64,000 nt of DNA from Bacillota bacterium (GTDB lineage: Bacteria; Bacillota; Clostridia; Acetivibrionales; DTU013), in the NCBI GenBank assembly GCA_023439545.1, contig JAEXNT010000043.1, forward strand, positions 62,001-126,000, given 5' to 3'. A program made the translations under genes and the position numbers. Each line of letters opens with the position of its first letter. The first letter of the stretch is position 1. The notes under the pieces were generated by a model. That model worked only from the letters and a program-made list of their open reading frames with translations. It did no database searches and was not told the origin of the DNA. Positions 15,965 through 23,714 of this stretch are shown here, in pieces.

Positions 15965-17131
15965 TCATTTCTTGTTTATATATATAGTAATGGTTACAAA
16001 GTCGGAGTCGAGCCTGATAGTCTCTATCTGGTCGTCCAATTGCTCCTTCTCAGCCTTCAATTCATCGATGGCTTCGGCGTTTTTCACGCTGTCCTGCTGG
16101 AGTTCCTGTATTTTGGCATCGATCACGTCCGATTGTTTCATTTTATCCTTGAGCGTTCCGGTGAGATCTTCCGTCACCAATGCGCCTGATTGCACGTTTG
16201 CCGCGCCGAATGTTCCGTTGAGAGAACTCATGAATTTATCGTAATTTGCGCTCGGAATAACATAACATAGAGGCTGAGCGGCGTCAGTGCCCGAAGTCGC
16301 TGTCGCTTCTCCTGCCCCCGCCGCTTTGGTCTGTCCGTCGGAAGTGATTGCCGATTTGAGCAAAACCGGTTCTTTGATCCCACCATTGTTCTCCAATGCT
16401 AGAGCCTTTATTTTTTCGGTGACCGCACCGGGGTCATCAACTGTTATCGTTATTGTAGAAACCTGATTGTTCACTGTATCGTCGACCCGTGCCAGAGCCG
16501 CAAAAACCGACGCCGTACCGCGATCGCTTTCGGTGACTGAACGGGCCGCCTCCGTGCCGTTCGGCGCCGCTACCGATTGATTGAAACTTACTATGCCTGG
16601 GGCAGTTTCAGCAGTATCGGCAGCGTTTACACCAGCGATATTTTTTGCAGCTGCTCCCACGGCTGCACCGTTATCGTCCGCTACGCCGTATTGCGTACTT
16701 GCGGAAGGCTGGGCCGGCGCTTCCATAGCTGCCATTTCCGTACTATTTTCACTTTTTCCCGTCAGTCCCGACTGAAAAAAGCCGTATTTTATAAGACTGC
16801 CCGTAAGGAAGATCAGAAGCAAGCCGGCAGCTACGGAAGTAATCATTTTCATATATCTGAGTCTTTTAGTCCTGTCGATGACTGTTACGTTATTTTTCTG
16901 TCCGTCAGATACCGCCAGCAGCCTTTCATGCAGCTCAGTCCTGAATCCGTCAGGCAGCTCCTGCTGTGGCAGGCTTGTACACAGACCGATGATTTCGCTC
17001 ATTTCTTCGAATTCCCGCCTGCACGCATCGCAGCTTTCAATGTGTTCTTCAAACAGGCGTCTTTCTTCCGTGCTCAGCTCATTGTCCAGATATGCGCAGA
17101 TATTTTCTCTTGCAGTCATGCAGCTTGTCAT
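15965..17131 (-). CDS. Membrane anti-sigma factor with zinc finger and DUF4349-like domain
   Basis: It probably holds the adjacent ECF sigma factor inactive at the membrane. Residues 1-60 form a zf-HC2/ZAS-type domain (HIESCDACRREF, with the upstream ligand region ENICAYLDNELS), one transmembrane helix lies near residues 98-117, and a long Ala/Ser-rich extracellular linker follows. The C-terminal half (about 220-388) resembles DUF4349: strands, then a coiled coil (DAKIQELQQDSV to LDDQIETI) and a final strand. ATG follows GGAGGG by 6 nt. It starts 20 nt after the sigma gene. Confidence 0.85.
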   Translation of the reverse strand: MTSCMTARENICAYLDNELSTEERRLFEEHIESCDACRREFEEMSEIIGLCTSLPQQELPDGFRTELHERLLAVSDGQKNNVTVIDRTKRLRYMKMITSVAAGLLLIFLTGSLIKYGFFQSGLTGKSENSTEMAAMEAPAQPSASTQYGVADDNGAAVGAAAKNIAGVNAADTAETAPGIVSFNQSVAAPNGTEAARSVTESDRGTASVFAALARVDDTVNNQVSTITITVDDPGAVTEKIKALALENNGGIKEPVLLKSAITSDGQTKAAGAGEATATSGTDAAQPLCYVIPSANYDKFMSSLNGTFGAANVQSGALVTEDLTGTLKDKMKQSDVIDAKIQELQQDSVKNAEAIDELKAEKEQLDDQIETIRLDSDFVTITIYINKK

Positions 17132-17151
17132 TTCCAACCCTCCTTTCATTT

Positions 17152-17748
17152 TTATTTGACGTAATCCTCATTTAAAAGTTCCCGCTTGTCGTACAATACA
17201 TTTTTAAGAGCCTGCCGCGCTCTGTTTATCCGGGATTTCACGGTACCGCCGGGGCAATCCAGTATCTTCGATATTTCCTCATAGCTCAGTCCCTGAATAT
17301 CCCGCAGTGTCAGCACCAGCCTCTGATCCTCCGGCAGGCTTTTTATTGCGTTGCCGATCAGGCTGCGGAGCTCTTCCCTCTCAGCTACTTCGTCAGGCTG
17401 CGGATCGTCGCTCATTATCTGGCGCTTCATTTCGCCGTCTTCCATGTGAATTTCCTCATCTAGCGAAAGCATCCTCGTATTTTTCTTTCTTCTGATCTCA
17501 TCAAGGCAAACGTTGGTCGTTATCCTGTAGACCCACGTCGAGAAAGACGATTGCTCCCTGAAGTTCGCAATCGACCTGAATATCCTTATCAGAGCTTCCT
17601 GCGCCAAATCGGCAGCATCATCGTAATTTTGCACGATTCTGAAGGCAAGATTGAATATTTTTTTCTGATATGCTTCTATCAATTCCTCAAAAGCGGCGAC
17701 ATCCCCAGCTTTCGACCTCTCCAGCAGCTGCTGTTCATTATGGCTCAT
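17152..17748 (-). CDS. ECF (group 4) RNA polymerase sigma factor
   Basis: A 198-residue sigma-70 family factor with region 2 at about residues 20-90 (DLAQEALIRIFRSIANFR and TWVYRITTN) and region 4 at about 135-185 (LPEDQRLVLTLRDIQGLSYE, then GTVKSRINRARQALK). It resembles SigW/RpoE-type envelope stress factors. The following gene is its likely anti-sigma factor. The ribosome site is weak (GGGGG about 14 nt upstream). Confidence 0.93.
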   Translation of the reverse strand: MSHNEQQLLERSKAGDVAAFEELIEAYQKKIFNLAFRIVQNYDDAADLAQEALIRIFRSIANFREQSSFSTWVYRITTNVCLDEIRRKKNTRMLSLDEEIHMEDGEMKRQIMSDDPQPDEVAEREELRSLIGNAIKSLPEDQRLVLTLRDIQGLSYEEISKILDCPGGTVKSRINRARQALKNVLYDKRELLNEDYVK

Positions 17749-17860
17749 CTGTATAGTTTTAACCCCCGTATAGGATACGGCAAAATGATATGTACACTAA
17801 GATTATATAATATTTATCCAGTTTAACATAGTAAAAGATTATTTAACATTTGGGCAAGAA

Positions 17861-18141
17861 AGATGTGGGGGCACAAGCCGTTCATCATCAGTTAAGAAGT
17901 CCAACCGAAGACGGGGACATAAGCCGTTCATCATTCGGATTGCTTCGCTAACAGATACAGATCGGCATCACTCGCTCAAATGAGGGCGCAGATCATTCGC
18001 CATCCGTGGCTCATGATGCAGCGCCGCCGGCATCCATGCCGCCGGTTGTGGTTCCTGCTGCCTCATTTGAGTTTCGTTTTGCCGATAGTATCTGTAACGC
18101 TTGCAATCATGAATGATTTAACGGTACAGCCCCCCATCTTC
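17861..18141. repeat. Fold-back element A at the murA break
   Basis: A 235-bp imperfect palindrome (17907-18141). The arms pair GAAGACGGGGACATAAGCCG (left) with the complement of the right end; further in are matching CAGATAC/GTATCTG blocks, then CTCAAATGAGG with CCTCATTTGAG, and a GC-rich centre at 18023-18044. An extra copy of the tip, GGGGGCACAAGCCGTTCATC, lies at 17867-17886. GGGGACA-type tips recall REP-like palindromes. It fills the gap between the sigma factor and the broken murA; no gene was found in 17749-18157. Confidence 0.75.
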
Positions 18142-18157
18142 TTTTATACCCCCGTCC

Positions 18158-18523
18158 TCATGCCCGATAAGTAACGCACGCACCCGGGTAGCTTATAGTC
18201 ACTTTACCGCACCTTGCCAGCATCGGTCCCATAAATATTATGGATGAACGCATTTCAGCCGCTAGTTCCACAGGAATCAGCGTTTCCCTGATATTCGAAG
18301 AATTGATCGTTATTACGTCGTCTTCCAGCTTTGCTGAGCAGCCTATCTTTTTTAATATTTCTATCATTACCTCCACGTCTCTTAATCTGGGACAATTCTT
18401 TATAATACTTTCCCTGCCGTTGAGCAAGGATGCGGCCAATATTGGCAAAACAGCATTCTTGGAGCCTTCAACCGAAATCTCGCCGTCTAGTCTGGCTCCT
18501 CCCGTTATTACTAATTTGCTCAT
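18158..18523 (-). pseudogene. murA: UDP-N-acetylglucosamine 1-carboxyvinyltransferase, N-terminal fragment
   Basis: Only about 121 of the usual roughly 420 residues remain. The start (ATG after GAGGTG) and the sequence through GSKNAVLPILAASLL, NCPRLRDVEVMIEIL and KVTISYPGAC are normal for MurA, but the reading frame ends within six codons after the conserved SYPGGC site. The catalytic Cys loop, residues 115-120 region, and the whole second domain are largely lost. A fold-back repeat begins 17 bp beyond the stop. It follows ftsW by about 50 nt. An intact murA must exist elsewhere. Confidence 0.85.
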
Positions 18524-18572
18524 AAAAACACCTCGCACACAGTTTATTTTATGCGAGGCAAATGTAATGTGT

Positions 18573-19682
18573 TCAGATTCTTTCGTAGTTGGAATATCGG
18601 GAGACATTCAGCAGGATACCGGCCTCCACCATGAAAAACACGAGCGATGAGCCTCCCGAACTGAAGAAAGGCAGCGAAACGCCGGTAGGAGGTATACTGT
18701 TCGTTACGACGGCCACATTGAAAAGGCTCTGGACCGCTATCAGTGCGGTGATCCCAATAGCTATCAGACTTCCGTAAGTATCTGGAGCGTGCACTGCAAT
18801 TTTTATGCCTCTCCAGATGAATATCATAAAAAGCAGCAGCACTGCCGCAACTCCGACAAATCCAAGCTCTTCGGCCAGTATTGAAAAAATGTAATCATTC
18901 TGGGGTTCAGGTACGTAAAGGAACTTCTGCATGCTCTGGCCGAGGCCCCTTCCGAACAGCCCGCCCGAGCCGATGGCGTAAAGGGACTGTATCGTCTGGT
19001 AGCCGTCTCCCTGCGGATCGATCCATGGGTTAAGCCAGGTATTGATACGCGTCGTCATATAATCCGTGAAGGATATCACGGCAACCAAAAGAGCTGCGAC
19101 AGGCGCTGCAAGTAATACGAAATGCCTTATCCTTGCTCCCGCCACAAACAAAATTATCATAGTCAGCGAAATCATTATGATGGTCGCGCTGAGGTGAGGC
19201 TCCAAAAGAAGCAGCAGCGAAATTATGCCTATTACGAAAAGATAGGGCATAAGATCGCTGATGAAGGATTTGAGCGGCTTTTTACGTTTTGAAAGAAAAT
19301 ATGAGAAAAATATGATTATTGCCAGTTTAGTATATTCCGAAGGCTGGAACGGTATAGACCCAAAATAGATCCATCTCCTCGAACCGTTGATTTCACGACC
19401 GATACCCGGTATAAGCACGGCAATCATAAAGATTATCGCTGAGCCCATGAGCAGAAGAACAGATTTTCTGCCGTATTTGTGATAATCATAATTCGCCGCA
19501 AGCAGCATTGCGATCATTCCTATCAGTGCGAAGCCCAGCTGTTTCTTAATAAAATAATATATATCGTTCTGATATTTCTCAGCCGCCGGAGCGCTTGCGC
19601 TGAACACCATGACCAGCCCGAGAGAGAGCAGTACGAGTATGGTCGCGAACAGCAGAAAGTCAAACGGCTTTTTATCTTTCAT
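18573..19682 (-). CDS. ftsW: FtsW/SpoVE-type peptidoglycan polymerase
   Basis: A SEDS-family glycosyltransferase that polymerises lipid II at the division septum or, as SpoVE, in the spore cortex. The 369-residue product has about ten transmembrane helices, the INGSRRWI loop, FQPSEYTKLA near residue 114, the loop before PQNDYIFSILAEELGF near 262, and SIPPTGVSLPFFSSGGSS near 331. It lies 18 nt downstream of mraY in the dcw cluster; the usual next gene murG is missing. Confidence 0.92.
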   Translation of the reverse strand: MKDKKPFDFLLFATILVLLSLGLVMVFSASAPAAEKYQNDIYYFIKKQLGFALIGMIAMLLAANYDYHKYGRKSVLLLMGSAIIFMIAVLIPGIGREINGSRRWIYFGSIPFQPSEYTKLAIIIFFSYFLSKRKKPLKSFISDLMPYLFVIGIISLLLLLEPHLSATIIMISLTMIILFVAGARIRHFVLLAAPVAALLVAVISFTDYMTTRINTWLNPWIDPQGDGYQTIQSLYAIGSGGLFGRGLGQSMQKFLYVPEPQNDYIFSILAEELGFVGVAAVLLLFMIFIWRGIKIAVHAPDTYGSLIAIGITALIAVQSLFNVAVVTNSIPPTGVSLPFFSSGGSSLVFFMVEAGILLNVSRYSNYERI

Positions 19683-19700
19683 AGAAACCTCCGAGTTTCC

Positions 19701-20696
19701 CTAGAAGAATTTAAACCCCAGTGTAATAAATCCCACAATGCAAAGTACGATGGTGATCGACCAGAAAACGCCGACTACCTTGGTCTCCTTCCAGCCTGAC
19801 AACTCAAAGTGGTGATGTATGGGAGCCATTTTGAAGATCCTTTTCCCCCGCATCTTGAAGGAGGTTACCTGTATGAACACGGACAAGCTTTCAACAGCAT
19901 ATATCCCGCCTACGACAAGCAGTATCCACGGCATTTTCATCACAACTGCCGCCGCTCCCACAACACCGCCCAGCGCAAGCGATCCGGTATCGCCCATTAT
20001 CACTTTTGCCGGGTGGATATTGAATACGAGGAACCCGAGGCACCCTCCAGCCGTAATCGAGCAGATGAGTGTAACATAATCCCATTCCGGCCTGAACATT
20101 GCCACTATAGTAAAAAACACCGTTACAATCAGCGTAACTCCCGCCGCAAGACCATCCACGCCATCCGTCATATTTACCGAATTCGTTATCAGGTACATAA
20201 CGATTATAATCAGCGGTATGAACAGCCAAACAGGCATTTCCACAACGGCGTCCATACCAAGAAACGGCAGGATCATACCTGTGCCGAGCTTCGGATCGAA
20301 AGCCACATAAAAGGCGAAAACTGCCGATATGAATATCTGTCCGAAGGATTTCTGCCTTGGACTGAGACCATCGCTGTTTTTTTTGAGTACCTTGATCATA
20401 TCATCTACGAAACCTATAACGCCAAACCCGACAGCCACCAGTAGCAAGGGTACTATTCCCGGATATGCCGGCGCAAAGAACAAGGTTGTCAGTATAATCG
20501 GTATTATAAAGATAAGGCCTCCGATAGTCGGAATGCCCATCTTTTTGAGATGGGTGGACGGGCCGTCTTCCCTTACTGTCTGTCCGAATTTCAAACGCCT
20601 CAGCAAAGGTATTATTATAGGACCCGCAATAAGAGCGAGTATGAATGTCCCGGCAAAGGCCACGACTTCCGGTGATTTCAGTAAGTTGAATTCCAA
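19701..20696 (-). CDS. mraY: Phospho-N-acetylmuramoyl-pentapeptide transferase
   Basis: MraY moves phospho-MurNAc-pentapeptide from UDP to undecaprenyl phosphate, giving lipid I at the membrane. The 331-residue product has about ten transmembrane helices and the family motifs DDMIKVLKKNSDGLSPRQK, NSVNMTDGVDGLA, MGDTGSLALG and APIHHHFE. The start was set at TTG 20696 after GGGGGAAT; an ATG 24 nt upstream has no ribosome site. murD, usually next, is absent here. Confidence 0.94.
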   Translation of the reverse strand: MEFNLLKSPEVVAFAGTFILALIAGPIIIPLLRRLKFGQTVREDGPSTHLKKMGIPTIGGLIFIIPIILTTLFFAPAYPGIVPLLLVAVGFGVIGFVDDMIKVLKKNSDGLSPRQKSFGQIFISAVFAFYVAFDPKLGTGMILPFLGMDAVVEMPVWLFIPLIIIVMYLITNSVNMTDGVDGLAAGVTLIVTVFFTIVAMFRPEWDYVTLICSITAGGCLGFLVFNIHPAKVIMGDTGSLALGGVVGAAAVVMKMPWILLVVGGIYAVESLSVFIQVTSFKMRGKRIFKMAPIHHHFELSGWKETKVVGVFWSITIVLCIVGFITLGFKFF

Positions 20697-20798
20697 TTTA
20701 ATTCCCCCGTATATGGGCATTTTATGCAGCAGTTTACATAAACCTATATTAATGTATTCCCTGCATTGCAAAAATGCTTATTTTTTATCGAAGAGTAT

Positions 20799-22232
20799 TT
20801 ATTCCGTCGCCAGTCTCTGGACAATCTCTTCCATCTTCATACCGCGCGAGCCTTTGACCAAAACGGCGTCTCCCTGTTTAAGCATCGGTTCCAGAAATTC
20901 CAAAGCTTCGTCATTTGTAGAAAAGGACTCTGCATGGTCCGCCGGGAACCCGGCGGCAACAGCTCCCTTTGCAATATAGGCCGCATCAGCCCCGACCGTA
21001 ACTATGTAATCGAGCCTACAGGCCGCCGCGTCTGTACCCGTCTGCGTATGCGCCTGTACGGACCATTCTCCGAGCTCCAGCATGTCGCCCAGTACGGCTA
21101 TCCTGCGGCTGCATTCCAGTTCGTCGAGTACATCCAGCGCTGCCTTGACCGACTGTGGACTGGCGTTATATACATCGTTTATCACGGTAAGGCCACTGGC
21201 GCTGATGATATCCATACGCATCCTGCCCGTCCTGAACTGCGCTATGCCATCGATTATATCCTTTATCGGTACCGATAGCTCCAGACCCGCAGCTATTGCA
21301 GCAAGAGCATTATAAACATTGTGTATGCCCGGCGCCGGTACATGTACGGCGTACTCTCCCGTCGCCACCCGTATGTCGAAATCGATGCCTCCGATACCGC
21401 GTGAACGTACATTTACAGCCTGGTAATCCTCGCCTTCATTCAAGCCGTAGGAAACCGTCCGCACCTTAAGCAGGCCCTTTGCTCCGCTCAACAGCGAATC
21501 GTCTCCGTTCAAAATCAACAACCCGCCTTGCTCTAGACCTTCGAGAATTTCCAGCTTTGCCTTCAGTATATTCTGCCTTGAGCCCAATTTCTCGATATGA
21601 GAAATCCCTATATTAGTAATTATAGCCACCTTTGGCCTTACAATAGACGTAAGAGCGCTGATTTCCCCGAAACCGCTCATGCCCATTTCGACCACCGCGG
21701 CCTCATGACTCTCATCAAGCCGGAAAATAGTGAGCGGGACGCCTATTTCATTATTGAGATTGCCCTCGTTCTTCAATACATTGTACCGCGTGCCAAGAGC
21801 GCAGGCAACCATTTCCTTGGTACTTGTCTTTCCAACGCTGCCGGTGACGCCTGTGAACGGTATTGAGAACCTGCTCCTGTACCGGGCCGCCAAGGCCTGC
21901 AGAGCTTTTAACGTATTGCCGACCGATATCACGATCCTGTCCGGGAAATCCGCAACAGGCTTCTGTGATAATGCGGCTACGGCTCCATTTTCAAATGCGC
22001 TTTTAATATAATTGTGGCCGTCGAAATTTTCTCCTATCAACGGTATTAATAGATCGCCCGGCCGTATCTTTCTGGAATCGGTCGATATGCCTGTTATGAT
22101 CGTGTCACCGTGGGCCTCGCAGGATGCCTCGCTGGTTTCAGCGCCTGCATAAGCTTTACCGTCCCCGCCGCCCGGCAGAGCAATCCTTCCGCCCGTTGCC
22201 TCCATTATTTCATTTATGCTGATTTGAAGCAT
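20799..22232 (-). CDS. murF: UDP-MurNAc-tripeptide D-alanyl-D-alanine ligase
   Basis: MurF adds D-Ala-D-Ala to the UDP-MurNAc tripeptide in the cytoplasm. The 477-residue product has the Mur ligase layout: N-terminal uridine-binding domain (about 1-110), central ATPase with GVTGSVGKTSTKE near residue 120, and a C-terminal domain with NDVYNASPQSV near residue 352. An insert rich in Gly, Ala and Glu (about 20-40) lengthens the first domain. It starts 3 nt after the murE stop. Confidence 0.94.
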   Translation of the reverse strand: MLQISINEIMEATGGRIALPGGGDGKAYAGAETSEASCEAHGDTIITGISTDSRKIRPGDLLIPLIGENFDGHNYIKSAFENGAVAALSQKPVADFPDRIVISVGNTLKALQALAARYRSRFSIPFTGVTGSVGKTSTKEMVACALGTRYNVLKNEGNLNNEIGVPLTIFRLDESHEAAVVEMGMSGFGEISALTSIVRPKVAIITNIGISHIEKLGSRQNILKAKLEILEGLEQGGLLILNGDDSLLSGAKGLLKVRTVSYGLNEGEDYQAVNVRSRGIGGIDFDIRVATGEYAVHVPAPGIHNVYNALAAIAAGLELSVPIKDIIDGIAQFRTGRMRMDIISASGLTVINDVYNASPQSVKAALDVLDELECSRRIAVLGDMLELGEWSVQAHTQTGTDAAACRLDYIVTVGADAAYIAKGAVAAGFPADHAESFSTNDEALEFLEPMLKQGDAVLVKGSRGMKMEEIVQRLATE

Positions 22233-22235
22233 GCT

Positions 22236-23702
22236 TCAGCTCCTTTTGTTTTCCGACATTTCATTAAGTATTTCCCTTACGATCTCTCTTTCATCAAAAT
22301 GTATCGTCCTGTCTCCGAAAGTCTGATAGGTCTCATGCCCTTTACCCGCCAGGACCACCACATCCTTCGGTCCGGAAGTCATAAGCGCATGCCTGACGGC
22401 TTCCCTCCGGTCGGTGATACAGCGGTATTTTCCGCCCGTAGCCTTTATGCCTTCCTCTATCTGCGCTATTATTGCCGCAGGCTCCTCCGTTCTTGGGTTG
22501 TCGGAGGTAATTACGGTATAATCGGCTATCCTTCCGGATATCGCACCCATCATCGGGCGTTTCGTCGTGTCCCTGTCCCCCCCGCATCCGAAAACACAGA
22601 TCACGGCTCCCTCCGCATAATCCTTCACTGTACTAAGTATATTCTCCAGGCTGTCCGGGGTATGCGCATAATCTATTATAACACTGAAGTCCCGTCCTGT
22701 ATCCACAGATTCAGCCCTTCCCGGAACCTGTACACGTTCCAGTCCCGACTTTACGTCGTTGAGCGGTATCCCCAGCATACCGCAGACGCCTGCGGCCGCA
22801 AGAGCGTTATATATGCTGAACCTCCCCGGAATATTGACCCTGAGCCTTGCGGCGTACCATGGAGACTCTATGTCGAATTCCACACAGTTCTGCAGCTTTG
22901 CTATATTCACGGCAGATATGTCTGCCTTTCTGTCAATGCCGAAGGTCATCATTTCACATTCGGCCTGTTCCATCACTCTTGCCGCATAATCGCTGTCCAG
23001 ATTTACCAGCCCGTTCCTGCACATTTTAAACAACATGCATTTCGCCAGCAGGTATTCTTCCATTGACGCATGTTCCCTTGAGCTTATGTGATCCCGCGAG
23101 AGGTTGGTGAAAACTCCCGTACTGAAATCACAGCAGCACACTCTTTGGAGCGCCAGTCCCTGTGATGAGACCTCCATCACTACGTCGTCAACGCCCTCCT
23201 CAACCATCTGGGAAAAAAGCTCCTGCAGATCGAGCGATTCGGGGGTGGTCCTTTCGGAATGGAGGAACCGGTCTCCTATAAGCGTGCCGAGAGTGCCGAT
23301 GAGGCCCACTTTCCTGCCCGAAGCTTCCAGTATGGATTTTATCATGAACGTTGTTGTAGTCTTTCCTTTAGTACCTGTAATCCCTATAAGGTTGAAACGT
23401 TTGGACAGATGTCCATAAAAACTGTCTGAAACCTGCGCCAGAGCTTTTCTCGTATCAGCAGTCCGAATAACCGGTACATTCGTTTCAATCTCTATATCCC
23501 TTTGTGTTATAAACGCCGCAGCGCCATTTCTCAAAGCCTCCCCGGCAAATTCATGCCCGTCCGACGCTGTCCCGTCGATACAGACAAATACGTAACCCTT
23601 GCCAACCTTTCTCGAATCGTATGCTATCCCATCTATCTCAATGTCGATGTTTCCTCTTAAGTCCAAAACATTCAGACCTTTGATCAGATCGGCCAATAGC
23701 AT
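22236..23702 (-). CDS. murE: UDP-MurNAc-tripeptide synthetase (meso-diaminopimelate adding)
   Basis: MurE adds the third amino acid to UDP-MurNAc-L-Ala-D-Glu. The 488-residue product carries GITGTKGKTTTT near residue 108 (ATP loop), TTPES, and DNPRTEEP near residue 400. The DNPR motif is the signature of meso-diaminopimelate specificity, so the organism likely has DAP-type peptidoglycan. It lies between spoVD/ftsI and murF with gaps of 12 and 3 nt. Confidence 0.95.
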   Translation of the reverse strand: MLLADLIKGLNVLDLRGNIDIEIDGIAYDSRKVGKGYVFVCIDGTASDGHEFAGEALRNGAAAFITQRDIEIETNVPVIRTADTRKALAQVSDSFYGHLSKRFNLIGITGTKGKTTTTFMIKSILEASGRKVGLIGTLGTLIGDRFLHSERTTPESLDLQELFSQMVEEGVDDVVMEVSSQGLALQRVCCCDFSTGVFTNLSRDHISSREHASMEEYLLAKCMLFKMCRNGLVNLDSDYAARVMEQAECEMMTFGIDRKADISAVNIAKLQNCVEFDIESPWYAARLRVNIPGRFSIYNALAAAGVCGMLGIPLNDVKSGLERVQVPGRAESVDTGRDFSVIIDYAHTPDSLENILSTVKDYAEGAVICVFGCGGDRDTTKRPMMGAISGRIADYTVITSDNPRTEEPAAIIAQIEEGIKATGGKYRCITDRREAVRHALMTSGPKDVVVLAGKGHETYQTFGDRTIHFDEREIVREILNEMSENKRS

Positions 23703-23714
23703 GGCAGCTCCCCT

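Noticed and set aside
17980..18174. Plus-strand frame across element A
   Set aside because: It lies in a palindrome and has no ribosome site or recognisable protein pattern.
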